Of a DNA stretch of 64,000 nt, positions 21,786-32,170 are shown piece after piece. The DNA lies in the NCBI RefSeq assembly GCF_027943255.1, contig NW_026562179.1, positions 6,078,501 to 6,142,500 on the forward strand, read 5' to 3'. Source of the DNA: Anastrepha obliqua. Lineage: Eukaryota; Arthropoda; Insecta; Diptera; Tephritidae. The notes beneath the pieces are model-generated. The model was not told the DNA's origin. It saw only the letters and a program-made list of their open reading frames with translations, and did no database searches. Each line of letters begins with the position of its first letter. Within the stretch, counting starts at the first letter, position 1. Made by a program: the position numbers and the translations under genes.

Positions 21786-22173
21786 AGGTTAGGTTACGGT
21801 GGTAGTGGGTCCGTATGAATAACTCACTTAGACCTTACAGGTCCATGTGATACCAATCTGCGACACGGGAACCTTGTTTATTTATTTTCGCGAAACCATT
21901 TGAGGCTCTAATGAAGCGCAGGATTGATCTAATCCCCGCGCCAGATAGTTCTGTAAGAGAATTAAAAAAGTATTTACCTAGACAACATGCTCTGATTTTA
22001 GCTAAGTCTGGACAATTGCAAAGGAAGTGCTTTATTGAATACTCCTATTCTCAAGGAATGCCTTCCAAATAGCCAGTGGCCGGTGACACAACCCAAGACC
22101 TTCGAGATATCTTCTTTTGAGAGGCTAAGCAATTCCTTTGTCCTTTTCTTGTTTATTTGCAGCCCTAGTAGCC

Positions 22174-22531
22174 TGGACTACTTTGGACTAAGTAGGCAAC
22201 TGAGCAGTAAAGTCCTCTCTCGACGAACAAAACTAACACTCTACAAGACTCTCATCATGCCCGTCCTAACGTATTGCGCAGAAGCTTGGACGATGACAAC
22301 ATCCGATGAAGCGACACTTGGAGTGTTTGAGAGAAAGATTCTGCACCAGCTGGTGGTAGCAGAGGAAGAGAAAGGCCTCCTCTGCATTGGAAAGATCAGG
22401 TGGAGAAGGACTTGGTTTCACTTGGTGTGTCCAACTGGCACCGGTTAGTACGACAAAGAAACGGCTGGCGCGCTTTGTTAAACTCGGCCAAAATCGCGTA
22501 AGCAGTTATAGCGCCAATTAAGAAGAAGAAG
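22174..22531 (+). mobile_element. 5'-truncated RTE-like LINE inserted in LOA F
   Basis: The sequence enters the RTE RT thumb at CTACTTTGGACTAAGTAGG and ends with a (GAA)n tail at 22521-22531. It is bounded by TAGCC at 22169-22173 and again at 22532-22536, which looks like a 5-bp target duplication. An internal deletion of about 180 bp joins GAGAGAAAGATTCTGC to the GGTGGTAGCAGAGG region. Plus orientation, opposite to its host element. Confidence 0.85.
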
Positions 22532-22536
22532 TAGCC

Positions 22537-23317
22537 CGGCTGTTGCGCATGTATCTTCATCTTTCCATGACCTATTGGCCTCTTGGCTAATGTTGTTTTT
22601 TATTATTAATTTACTCGTGGCCAGAGGTATTCCAATGGTACTTTTATCACGGAACAGTTGAAGAGCAGTACCTTTTCTGGCTAGCTCATCAGCTCTACAG
22701 TTTCCCTCAATATCTCTGTGTCCCGGAACCCAAATAAGGCCAATCTTGAATACGACGCTAGTATCATTTAGGGCTGCTCGACATTGCTGTGCAACCTTTG
22801 AACTTATTATAGCCGCATTCTTTGATTTAATGGCCGCTTGGCTATCCGAGAATATATTTATAGTCGTTTTTGTCACAGCATGCATATTTAGGTAAGTAGC
22901 CACTTCTTTTATGGCTAGAACCTCTGTCTGATAGACGCTGCAGTAGTCTTGTAGTCGAACGGATAGTTCCAGTCCTAATTCTTTCGAAAATACTCCATAG
23001 CCAACTTTATCGTCTAGCTTGGAACCATCTGTATAAAAGTTTAATTCCCCCTTCTCCATGGTCTTGGTGTCTGCCACTCCCTTCTTGACGGTATACTTGT
23101 CTTGAAGAGCTTGTCGGTAGTAAGTCTAGTAGTAGAATAGTCTATTTCTTGTTTGTGACTGTTCAGAGTGTGCCAAATACAGGCGTGGCCAAACCGTCGT
23201 TCTTTCCATAGCGCCATAAGTTTGAGTCGCTCTTTCCCTACGAGATTTACTGCAGGCAAATTGATTAGCACTTCTAGCGCTTTGTTTGGGGTAGTTCATA
23301 AAGCAACAAAGATGCAT
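22537..23317 (-). pseudogene. LOA F RNase H
   Basis: Frame 22478-23077 reads LNFYTDGSKLDDKVGYGVFS (catalytic Asp), VYQTEVLAIKEVATYL (Glu position), INIFSDSQAAIKSKN (SDSQ Asp), and IGLIWVPGHRDIEGNCRADELARKG (last Asp). All four acidic RNase H residues of the family are in place, so this is the best RNase H domain in the window. The frame runs into the RTE insertion after RSWKDEDTCATAG. Upstream pieces (23041-23317) belong to the RT-RNase H connection. Confidence 0.8.
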
Positions 23318-23447
23318 AAAAGAACTGTTCTTTGGACCTTACTCATGATTTTAGCGTAACTTGTCTTTAGAGCAGATCGCCAACATACATTAAGATTGGT
23401 CTAACTACCGAAGCATATAGCCAATGAGTAACTCGAGGTGTTAACCC

Positions 23448-24489
23448 CTATTTAATACTGGCCTCTCTTTTGCAAGTATATAATGCAACGCTGGCCTTTT
23501 TTACTCTTTCCTCAATATTAGGTTTCCACGTGAGTTTCCTATCTAATATGAGCCCTAAGTACTTGACGTTCTCTCTCAAAGGAATCTCCACACCCTTAAA
23601 AACCAGCGGGGAGATTATAGGAAGCCTATGTTTCCTTGTGAACAGAACTATTTCAGTTTTTGCAGGATTTATAGGGAGTCCCTTACCCAAAGTCCAGCTC
23701 CTAAGCGTGACCAAGTTAGAGCGCAGAATGTCCATAAGGGTGTTAGGATATCTGCCTTTAACAGCAATTGCTAAGTCATCTGGGTAAGCTGTGACGTGGC
23801 AACCCCCTCCTGGTTCAGCAACAGCGAGTTTACCGCCAAAATCCAAAGGAGGGGGAGAGGACACCATCTTGAGGTTTGCTTCTGCAGACCTGTCTGCTTA
23901 GAGTAGTGCTGCCTAATTTTGCCGTTACCTTTCTTCTGACGAGTATTGCTTCTATCAGGGCGACAACGTGTGGTTCGACTCCAAAGTCTTCTAAAGCATC
24001 TACTATAACGCTCGTCTTTATATTGTTGAAGGCGCCTTCTATATCTACGAAGGCAACCATGGCAAACTCTTTATCTGATAAACATTTTTCCACCAACCCG
24101 ACAAGCGAGTGTAAGGCGGTTTCTGTAGATGTCCCCTTAGCATAGGCATGCTGCGCCAAGGAGAACTTATTTATTGGTATAGCGCCTCGTATGTACTCGT
24201 CCACTATCCTCTCTAGAATTTTGAGGAAGAAAGACGTAAGACTAATTGGTCTGAAGTCTTTGGGGCTAGTGTGTGAGGACCTGCCTGCCTTGGGTACGAA
24301 AGAAACTTTTGTCTCTCTCCATCCTAGCGGAATGTAGCCCATGTTAAGACAACTTCTAATGATAATTTTAATAAACGGTGAGGCAATATCCCGTGATTTC
24401 TGCAATTCCACAGGATAGATACCATCTAGTCCAGGTGATTTATAAGGACCAAAAGTGTTGATAGCCCATTTATTCTTTGCGTTTGTCAC
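23448..24489 (-). pseudogene. LOA F reverse transcriptase
   Basis: Frames 23830-24489 and 23448-23867 cover nearly the whole RT. Seen are FGPYKSPGLDGIYPVEL, TKVSFVPKAGRSSHTSPKDFRPISLTSF (kept as blocks of motifs 1 and 2), VAFVDIEGAFNNI (palm Asp), then the motif normally GTPQGG as SKPQDG, and YADD altered to YPDD. The thumb reads VKYLGLILDRKLTW. Both the QGG and YADD changes hit catalytic or substrate-positioning residues, so polymerase activity is unlikely even without the single frameshift near 23850. Confidence 0.8.
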
Positions 24490-24768
24490 TAATAGACTTC
24501 CTAAGTTGGATTGCCTTTCATGAGTAGCAGAGTCGTATTGTTTCCTGGGAAGTGTGTGTCTAGTAGAAGACCTAATGATTCCTCACATTGACGAAGTCCA
24601 TGTATTCCCTTGACCTTGTAGATAGCCTAGGTTACATGGCGTCTTTGAAAGAATTTTTCTTAGTCTGGTCGCTTCTGAAGTTTCTTCAATTCATTTGCTA
24701 TAATTTTGCCATGATTCACGTTGGGCAATTCTGACTGCTTTCTTATACTTTTCCAGTTCGGCCTTATA

Positions 24769-25864
24769 CGAGGGGTGCCCTTTATATTTCGGGATTAGAG
24801 AACAAAAACAAATTTTAATCATCGAAAATCACTTTATTGTTTTTCAAAATATTCTCCATCAAGATCTATACACTTTTGCATGCGTTTGAACCAATTGTCG
24901 AAGCACTTTTGCCACTCTGAATGAGGTACCTCCAAAACATGCATTCTGAATGCCGCAACCGCTTCAGGTGTCGAAAAACGTTGACCTCTCAGTTTGTTTT
25001 TTACGTACGAGAATAAAAAGAAGTCATTCGGTGCCAAGTCAGGACTATACGGCGGATGACCCATTACCTCGATGTTTTGGGTGCTCAAAAATGCAGTTGT
25101 TTGAGCCGATGTGTGAGAGCTCGCATTGTCCTGGTGAAGAGTGATCCGTCTTTGGCGATTGGTTTTCTTAATTTCGTGGAAGACAACTGGCAATGAAATG
25201 GTTGTGTACCACTCAGAATTTACTGTTCTGCGTTGTTCTAGTGGTACGGTTGCGACATGTCCAGTTTTTCCGAAAAAACAGTCGACCATTTGCTTGGAAG
25301 TGCTTCGTGCGCGAACAACTTTTGTTGGATTTGGCTCATCTTGAAACACCCATACAGTCGACTGCTGTTTACTTTCGGGCTCATACGCGTAAATCCATGA
25401 TTAATCACCTGTCACGATGTCATAGACGTGTTTCGAAGCCCCGCGATCGTATTTTTTTTCCTTCGACCAATCGACACGAGCCTTTTTTTGAGCGATTGAC
25501 AGATTGTGTGGGATCAAACACAGTCAAATTTTCATGCAATATTGAATGTATACTGGTCCCACTAATGCCTAAGATTGTCTCAATCTCACGCCAAAAATGA
25601 ATTAAGTTCATCCATGCAATGTTGCTGAGTTAATCCACGTCGAAAGTTGTAAGAAATAATCGCACGAAAATGTTCACGATTTAATTCCATTTTTGGACCG
25701 AGATGAATCTTTTAAGTTACTGTAAACAACGCAAATAGCGCTGGTATTTCAAAACGTTCTGAGTACGTAAAAGCCAAAAAATGTCAAACTTTGCGATACA
25801 GCTGTCAGTTGCCAGATTGCAACACCAGGGTTTCCAAATCCCGAAATATAAAAGGCACCCCTCG
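24769..25864 (-). mobile_element. mariner element 1 with 28-bp terminal inverted repeats
   Basis: The ends are CGAGGGGTGCCCTTTATATT.. at 24769-24796 and the complement at 25837-25864, matching at 27 of 28 positions. TA flanks both sides (24767-24768 and 25865-25866), the standard Tc1/mariner target duplication. Length is 1,096 bp, a little short for a mariner (about 1.3 kb). It lies inside the coding region of LOA F, whose sequence rejoins across it. The transposase runs on the minus strand. Confidence 0.95.
24834..25690 (-). pseudogene. mariner transposase (D,D34D), broken
   Basis: The start Met is at 25690 with NREHFRAIISYNFRRGLTQQ, the helix-turn-helix region. An internal deletion and a frameshift then lead to REIETILGISGTSIHSILHE. 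The catalytic block TGD is followed at once by a stop (GD-stop-SWIYAYEPE, about 25405). The 171-codon frame 24834-25349 carries ITLHQDNASSH and HPPYSPDLAPNDFFLFS; exactly 34 residues separate the two aspartates, as expected for mariner. All three catalytic aspartates are therefore still encoded, but not in one frame. The enzyme would cut and paste the element between the inverted repeats. Confidence 0.9.
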
Positions 25865-25866
25865 TA

Positions 25867-26558
25867 GACTTGGCAGTCCTCTGACCTTCTCGTGGCCTTG
25901 GCGAAATTGAATAACGTTCTATGGTATTTTTGTAGCGAGGTTAGTTGCTTGGTGGACCAAGGTGGCTTAGACTTTCCTCTGGGCTTGACAGCCGGGCAGC
26001 TAGCTGCTAAAGAAATATTCATTGCTTTAGTTTCCTGATTAATCAATTTATTCAGCTCCCCACATGTATTTGTGTCTTTGGTGGCTATCTTTGGCAGTAA
26101 AATTTTTAGTTTATTATTGTAAACTCCCCAGTCGGTTTTTCGTATATTTCTTAACTTACCGACTTGAGGGGATCTAATGACGATTTCAAATTCGATGTAT
26201 CGATGGTCTGAGAACGAATTTTCTTTTGAAACACGCCATCTCTTAACGTAGTTGGAAAACATGTCTGAAGCCAGGCTGATATCCAGAACCTCCTCTCTAT
26301 TCATTGAAATAAAGGTCGGCTCTGAGCCTAAATTCAACACACTAATTTTGTTTTCTAAAATAAAGTCAAGTAAAGACTCACCTCTAGCGACAGTGTCGCT
26401 ACTCCCCCACAGACAACCAGGTGCTTAGAATGGTGGAGATTAATTTGGATCAGCTTTATGTGAATCTGTCCGTTTCGTCTCCACCATCGTGACATCAACG
26501 TCACACTATTACATGTTTTGAAATTTGCTCGATTTTGTTCGGTTCTGCCGGAATCCAA
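25867..26558 (-). pseudogene. LOA F endonuclease C-terminus and linker
   Basis: The frame reads LNLGSEPTFISMNREEVLDISLAS, NSFSDHRYIEFEI (SDH catalytic block) and LRNIRKTDWGVYNNKL, then the basic linker KPPWSTKQLTSLQKYHRTLFNF and ends at the mariner at KATRRSEDCQVY. Frame 26355-26558 contains IKLIQINLHHSKH, the N-terminal opening of ORF2, joined to later sequence by a deletion that removed the IQEPW and GADANAHH blocks. Confidence 0.7.
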
Positions 26559-26559
26559 A

Positions 26560-27034
26560 CTCGAGCTCGAGGTCTGCTTGGAATTTCTTCCTTACTAACC
26601 TCTCCCACCCTGGCTACGGCCAACCTGTAGAGCGTAGCTGACCTAACGTCTTCGCAGGCGATGAGCTTTGCTCTACCTTGTTACCAGCCTGCGTCATGGC
26701 AAAGGTGAGGGGTCCAGGGTGTTCCTCTAGGATCTGGAGGTATACTTCGGCGATAGCCTCCTCAATCCACCTCCATTTTTCTTTAGAAACTTTCCCTTCC
26801 TCCTCTCCTTTGTCAATAACGGCCAGTATCTCCCCGCCGCCTTTTACGACCTCACTGAACGTTCGGTATATATGGCCACCTTCTCTTCTGCTTTCTCTGC
26901 AGAACGTTGCCTATAAGGAGTAGCACCCGCCGGGTTTCCCCTTCGCAGGATATTACTCCCTTCGCCCATTCTAGCGACTTAGCCTGTTCTTCTGTTAGCT
27001 GTTCTGTCGCTACCTCTCCTAGTTTAAATAATAC
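26560..27034 (-). pseudogene. LOA F ORF1 remnant
   Basis: Short frames on the minus strand include GEVATEQLTEEQAKSLEWAK (26990-26920) and a basic segment, resembling the helical N-terminal part of ORF1 in LOA E. The N-terminus is replaced at 27035 by a SINE, and the first codons of the apparent 26852-27061 frame come from the SINE rather than the LINE. Function as an RNA-binding ORF1 product is inferred only from position. Confidence 0.45.
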
Positions 27035-27193
27035 CCAGAAATACACTCGGAGGTTTGCCATTGCCTGCCGAGGGGCGACCGCTATTAGAAAAATGTTTTT
27101 ATTAATTTTCCTTTCACCGAGATTCGAACCAACGACCTCTCAGTAATTTCGAATGGTGATCACGCACCAACCCATTCGGCTACGGCGCCGCCA
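27035..27193 (-). mobile_element. tRNA-derived SINE, copy 1 (3'-truncated)
   Basis: On the minus strand the copy begins near 27193 with GGCGCCGTAGCCGAATGGG (A box, TAGCCGAATGGG) and has GGTTCGAATCTCGGTG (B box) about 50 bases later. The body wording CGGTCGCCCCTCGGCAGGC and AACCTCCGAGTGTATTTCTG is shared with copies at 36136 and 54797. It ends at 27035 next to ORF1 of LOA F, so the 3' half is missing. Internal Pol III promoter boxes point to a tRNA origin. Confidence 0.85.
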
Positions 27194-27644
27194 CCATAAC
27201 AAATAGCAAATTATATTTCAAAGGCCTAAAACGGATAAACAGGTTAATATTAATAAAATTGTTAATAACTTTATAAACAATATACACCCACACACACTCA
27301 CCCTATTATGTATATATGTGTAATAATAATATAAAGAATTTAAACTAACCCTATTTTTCCTTATTTCGGAATCGGCTACATATCGTCGACATACCCCGAC
27401 ATTTGGTCCTTCAAATGGAAAATACAGTTGGAATATTCACCCGATATATTCAAAACAAAAACCCAAACAGAGGAAACATTTGTGCATACATATAAGCAGA
27501 AGCTACCAACACCCTACAATATATGTACAACAATATTAAATAAATATCCACACGGAAAACTGTAAATGCGACCCAAAGTTTTCGAAGTTCTCAATTTTCT
27601 CATAAGTGCAAATCAAAATTTTTCAAAAACAAAAAAAGTTGTGA
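27194..27644. other. AT-rich spacer with a possible BEL/Pao leader trace
   Basis: No coding pattern is visible. The words CCCCGACATTTGGTCCTTC at 27395-27413 resemble the leader just after the LTR in BEL/Pao retrotransposons, recalled from memory. No second LTR or pol sequence of that type is seen nearby, so this is a weak hint only. A (CACA)n-like patch lies at 27288-27300. Confidence 0.25.
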
Positions 27645-27710
27645 TGAAAATAACAAGTTCTAGCGTATTTATTTCAATGCACATATCGTAAGTAAGTATG
27701 GGTTGATACA
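27645..27710 (+). mobile_element. 3' end of a gypsy-like LTR, with primer-binding-type sequence after it
   Basis: The 66 bases ending GTAAGTATGGGTTGATACA match the end of the LTR at 37647-37712 with two differences. The next bases are A then TGGCGACGAGG, which has the TGG start usual for a tRNA primer-binding site, whereas the copy at 37712 is followed by unrelated sequence. So this is the inner edge of a 5' LTR and the other is the outer edge of a 3' LTR. The upstream part of this LTR does not match and appears truncated. Confidence 0.7.
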
Positions 27711-28280
27711 ATGGCGACGAGGTTGATGAGAGGCTTACGCATTTGTAATATATTTACTTTTTTTTTAATTCTTACAGTTTGGAAAATTTTGGGTGTGTTT
27801 TTATTTTCTCATTTGCATGAAGCGAAAAATCAACTCGTTGCAGAAACGAACGAGTTGAAGCTTCGACGTAGATGTAAGCAAAACGTCAAGCAGTTAGAGA
27901 TTTAAAAAAATCAGTTAATAAAACGAAATTTTATTGGAATTACCGGAAATTTCGTGGATTACGGGTGCCCGTTAAATTGTGTATTTGACGACCCAATTAA
28001 CTGGAAATGGCATTGAATTGCGACAAGTGAGAATGCATTAAATTGCAAATATAGAAGCGCATTGAATTGTGGTGATATAAACAATTTAGATTGCGACCAA
28101 GGCGATTTTATTACAAGTAATGGCAACCACATATATATAAAAACATACATGTATTTGTTATTGCCTTTGGTGGAGGCATCATGTCAAAATCAGCTGTTTG
28201 TTTCAGGGCGATTTGCTGGTGAAATTAAATTGCTTAGTACTTTCCAAGCTGGATTTATTAATTTGTAGGCGTGAGCAAAT
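27711..28280 (+). mobile_element. probable gypsy leader (5' untranslated region)
   Basis: After the LTR edge come about 570 AT-rich bases with three spaced words of the form GCATTRAATTG (around 28010-28070). Similar words recur at 33285-33335 just before gag, which suggests both belong to one leader. The 64-codon frame 27711-27905 has no recognisable domain; it contains a pyrimidine-rich splice-acceptor-like stretch ending in ACAG at 27779. Assignment to gypsy is inferred from position. Confidence 0.4.
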
Positions 28281-28283
28281 TGC

Positions 28284-28958
28284 TTGGAAGATAGATGTCA
28301 GCATCTGCGATGCTATGATGTGAATGCAGGTAAGCAAAGAGAATACTTACTCTTGCATTTAAATAATATTTCTTCCAAACCACAGCGCGGCAAGGAGGAT
28401 TCCATACAATTACAATGGGTATTAGAAACGTTCGCCAAAACGATTATATTCCATACTTATAGCGATAAGCAGAAGAAAAAGAGGAAACACGTTTAGCTAA
28501 TTTACCACCTGAGGAAAATTGAGTTGGAAAACTACGCTGGAAATTGTCACAAAATAAAAAGTCGCCACATTTCCCACAGTTCATTAACGATTTAGTAAGT
28601 TCTTGTAGATAAGAAAAAAATCATCTATGTTTGCGGTATTTTATTTATTAATACACATTACAGTATCTACCACGGGCATTAATAAGGTGAAAATGAATGT
28701 AGAGAATGAAGTTTGCAAACGGAAAAGTTTAAAATGGAGAAACACAACGCAGAAAAACTTCGAAACAAGGGCTAAATTAAAGTCTCACTGCGTACAGAAA
28801 GTAATGTATGTAATATTGAGCTGAATTGAAGTTGTATCACATTTTTAATTTGAAATTTTTACTTATGTAATTCGCTATTCTCATAGGATATTGATGGCTA
28901 TCAGATATACAACTATGCTACTAATGACTATGGAGATGACTATGATGACTTCATGTAA
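28284..28958 (+). pseudogene. relic of an unidentified multi-exon host gene (3' exons)
   Basis: Three introns of insect size with consensus ends can be seen: 28330-28385 (GTAAGC..CACAG), 28595-28663 (GTAAGT..ACAG) and 28801-28886 (GTAATG..ATAG). Exon 28386-28594 reads RGKEDSIQLQWVLETFAKT, HTYSDKQKKKRK and, after a frameshift and a stop, LSQNKKSPHFPQFIND. Exon 28664-28800 reads STTGINKVKMNVENEVCKRK. The last exon, 28887-28958, reads DIDGYQIYNYATNDYGDDYD then FM and stop, in phase with the exon before it. The frame breaks indicate a pseudogene. I do not recognise the protein. It converges on the Nup160 relic, so the two may preserve ancestral gene order. Confidence 0.55.
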
Positions 28959-29497
28959 ATACTGTTGAGATACACATACCATATTGCATAAAAAATGTTT
29001 GCTCCATGTTTTTCGTAGAAAATTTAGATGGAATACATACAAATAGGTCGCTATGGTTTACATCTAAAACACTTAAAAATTCTGGATAACAAATTTCTAA
29101 CATGCTTGTGAATTCATTTTATATAATTATACTTTATTAAATATGTATAAATGAAAGAAAAACATTTTTTTACACTTTTTGAGATCTCTGTTGAAACAGA
29201 TTATATCGATGGTGAAGGAGAATTGTATTTTTATAAGATATAAGAAAAACTTGCTTTTTATAATCTGTATTTAGAACATAAGTTCTTAAACTTTACAAAA
29301 TTGATTGAAAAGCAAATTATTTATTTTCATTTAAATTTATTTTAATTTTATTTAATCCATTTGGATTTTGTCCTCTGCTGTGCACTGTGCGGTACCGATA
29401 TTGGTCTGTATGACGTCCTTTAAATCTGTGAGCACTTGTGAAATAAAAAAAAATGATTCTTCTTCTTCTTGGTTGGCGCTATACCCGCTTACGCGAT

Positions 29498-30606
29498 TTA
29501 GGTTGAGTTTAACAAAGCACGCCAGTCGTTTCTTTCTCGTGCTAACCGGCGCCAGTTGGACACACCAAGTGAAGCCAAGTCCTTCTCCACCTGATCTTTC
29601 CAACGCAGAGGAAGCCTTTCTCTTCCTCTACTACCACCAGCTGGTACCGCATCGAATACTTTCACAGCCGAAGCGTTTGTATCCATTCGGACAACACGAC
29701 CCAGCCAGCGTAGCCGCTGGATCTGTATTCGCTGCGCTATGTCTATGTCGTCGTAAAGCTTATACAGCTCATCGATCCATCGCCTACGATATTCGCCGTT
29801 GCCAACGTGCAAAGGTACAAAAATCTTACGCAGAATCTTTCTCTCGAACACTCCAAGCGTCGTTTCATCGGATGCTGTCATCGTCCAATCTTCTGCGCCA
29901 TACGTTAGAACGGGTGTGATGAGAGTCTTGTAGAGTGTTAGCTTTGTTCGTAGAGAGAGGACTTTACTGCTCAGTTGCCTACTTAGTCCAAAGTAGCACT
30001 TGTTGGCAAGAGAGATTCTGCGTTTGATTTCAAGGCTGACATTGTTATCGGTGTTAATGCTGGTTCCTAAAAACGCGAAGTCTTTTACAACCTCAAAATT
30101 ATAACTGTCAACAGTGACAGACACGAGTGCGCCGACTCTTTGTTTGAAGACAGGAGGTACTTCGCTTTGTCCTCGTTCACCACCAGACCCATTCGCTTTG
30201 CCTCTTTACCCAGTTTGGAGAAGGCAGAATTAACAGCGCGGTTGTTAAGGCCGATGATTACAATATCATCGGCATACGCCAAATATTGTGCCTGAGCGAT
30301 TAAGTTCTGCGGCTCCCATGATTATCTCCAACATCAGGTTGAAGAAGCCACACGACAGCAAGCCACGCTTGGTATCAAGCGGCTCGGAGAGGTCCTTCAT
30401 GCGGCATACAAGTAACTCCTTTCCGTACTGTCGAATGCAGCTTTGAAATCGACGAAAATATGGTGTGTGTCGATTCTCCTTTCATGGGTATTTTCCAAGA
30501 TTTGGCATATTGTAAATATTTGGTCGATGGTAGACTTTCCAGGTCTAAAGCCACACTGATATGGTCCAAACAGTTGGTTGGCGGTGGGCTTCAGCCTTTC
30601 ACACAA
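29498..30606 (-). pseudogene. RTE-like RT palm, thumb and C-terminus
   Basis: Three frames: 30397-30606 has YQCGFRPGKSTIDQIFTI and VDFKAAFDSTERSYLYAA (palm start), 30085-30282 has MAYADDIVIIGLNNRAV (YADD intact) and 29498-30124 has FAFLGTSINTDNNVSLEIKR, YGAEDWTMTASDETTLGVFE and RLRWLGRVVRMD, the C-terminal domain. A deletion between the first and second frame removes the GxxQGD block. The frames are otherwise close to one another, so damage is light. Confidence 0.8.
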
Positions 30607-30927
30607 TACGCTGGCTAGGACCTTATAGGCGATGGATTGGGCAGAGCACTCTTAAATTTCAATCGGCAGGCATGCTTTCATCCGATCATATTTTGCATAG
30701 GAGCTGATGCATGCACCTTACCAGCTCCTCGCCGCCATGTTTGAATAGCTCAGCCGGCAGTCCGTCGGCGCCCGCGGCTTTGTTGTTCTTTAGCCGCCCT
30801 ATCGCTATTCTCACCTCGTCGTGGTTGGATAGCTCTCTGTAGCCGATCGCAGCGTGGCTCTATAGGCGGCATTCTTTCTTTCTGCGGCTGCATGACATTC
30901 CTCGTCGTACCAACTATTTTTTCGGGC

Positions 30928-31662
30928 TCACCGCAATCCGATTTCTTTTTCGGCGGTGGTACGTAGAGAACGAGAATGGTTGCTCCATTGTTCGTGCATG
31001 CCGGTTTTTTGGGCTGTACTCTCTGAGAGCAGGAGTGACAGTCGAGTGGCGAATCTTCTGACTGGCTGTTGTGATTGTAACTTTTCGATGTTGAATATTA
31101 TTTGCGTAGGTAGATGGACGTTTTTTGCTGCACAGAGGCGTGTGCGCAGTTTGGCTGCAACAAGGCAGTGATCCGAGTCGGTGTTGGGTCCTCGGACCGT
31201 ACGTACATCTAATACACTAGAAGCGTGTCTTCCATCTATCACAACATGATCGATCTGGTTTCGTGTTTTATGATCAGGAGACAGCCAGGTGGCTTGGTGA
31301 ATCTTCTTATGCTGGAATCTGGTGTTGCAGACTACCATGTTTCGGGCCCAAGCGAAGTCGATCAGCCTCTGTCCGTTACCGGATGTTTCATTGCACAAGC
31401 GGAATTTTCCGACTGTGGGACCAAAACTTCCCTCCTTGCCCACCCTGGCGTTGAAGTCGCCAAGCACTATTTTTATGTCGTGGCGGGGGCAGCGCTCATA
31501 GGAATGTTGCAAGCGCTCATAGAAGGAATGTTTGGTCCCATTGTCCTTCTCTTCCGTCGGGGCGTGGGCGCAAATTAGCGATATGTTAAAAACGCGCTCC
31601 TTTGAATGGCAGCTGTAGTAGACGTCACAAGGTCCTTCGCTTTTCTTGCCTTGCCCCGTCAT
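30928..31662 (-). pseudogene. RTE-like endonuclease, mostly intact
   Basis: The 244-codon frame has FNISLICAHAPTEEKDNGTK, IVLGDFNARVGKEGSFGPTV (catalytic Asp and Asn), TRFQHKKIHQATWLSPDHKT, NQIDHVVI and DSDHCLVAAKLRTRL (catalytic SDH). These are four of the expected APE endonuclease blocks in one frame; the N-terminal Asn and Glu blocks are upstream in a broken frame. This is the best copy of this endonuclease in the window. It nicks target DNA to start reverse transcription. Confidence 0.8.
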
Positions 31663-32170
31663 CGCATCTCTGGAATGGCAGTGATGTCAGCCTTTACTCT
31701 CACGAGGACATCAACCAGGCGGGCAGTGGCACCTTCCCCATTAAGGGACCGGACATTCCAGGTGCATGCCTTCAAATCGTAATTCTTATTTCGTTTGCAG
31801 TGGTCGTCATCAGTATAGGGAGGTCTCATCCGAGGCCTTTTTAATCTTTTCGTTGGGGGGGATTTTTAAGTGGCGGGTTCCAAACCCAGCACACAACTAG
31901 CTATGCTGGAATGTTTCACCTTTTCACGTTAGCTTACTCCCGAACGGGTGTTCGGAAGCTGCCCAGAGAATACGTGGGCTAGTCCCGGACGTTGTGAGCT
32001 GCTTGAACCATATGCAGAAGAATCGTCCTGGCCACTGCCAAGTGAATGGCGATCAGTAACTTTCCCTACTTGCGTGGACTTCTACATATGGAACCATCCA
32101 AATGATTATTTATTCCTATTATTCGAATTATTATTATGCATACCTGCGTATACGCGATATCTGAATTAGC

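Larger units (their letters stand above)
21786..27034 (-). mobile_element. LOA-clade LINE F, interrupted by RTE fragment and mariner
   Basis: This minus-strand LOA element reads ORF1 (27034-26560), endonuclease (26558-26160), linker (26150-25866), mariner insertion (25864-24769), rest of linker and RT (24760-23450), RNase H (23317-22537), an RTE-like insertion (22531-22174), the C-terminal domain (22168-21850) and a 3' UTR ending in an AACCTAACCTT-type tail near 21786. Removing the two insertions rejoins coding words on both sides: CQVY to YKAELEKYKKAV across the mariner, and CATAG to the segment before LGCVTGHWLFGRHSLRIG across the RTE. Frame breaks are otherwise moderate. Confidence 0.85.
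29459..32099 (-). mobile_element. RTE-like LINE, copy 2, near full length, with target duplication
   Basis: The element spans 2,641 bases from a 5' end at 32099 to a (GAA)n tail at 29459. AAATGATT at 29451-29458 and 32100-32107 is an 8-bp target duplication. It encodes an intact-looking endonuclease frame (30928-31662), then RT in several frames. Internal deletions are visible near 30300-30400 (between the palm blocks) and 30640. The insertion point falls in what looks like the last intron of the Nup160 relic. Region 31663-32099 is leader and the decayed start of the endonuclease. Confidence 0.9.

Noticed and set aside
27711..27905. 64-codon frame starting at the ATG after the LTR as a gag start
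   Set aside because: No gag wording, and the ATG overlaps the primer-binding-type sequence; recognisable gag begins at 33325.
28627..28824. ATG at 28627 with a hydrophobic start (MFAVFYLLIHITVSTTG) as a secreted peptide precursor
   Set aside because: The hydrophobic part coincides with a splice acceptor tract ending ACAG at 28663 and with a good donor at 28595, so it is more likely intron sequence of the relic gene.
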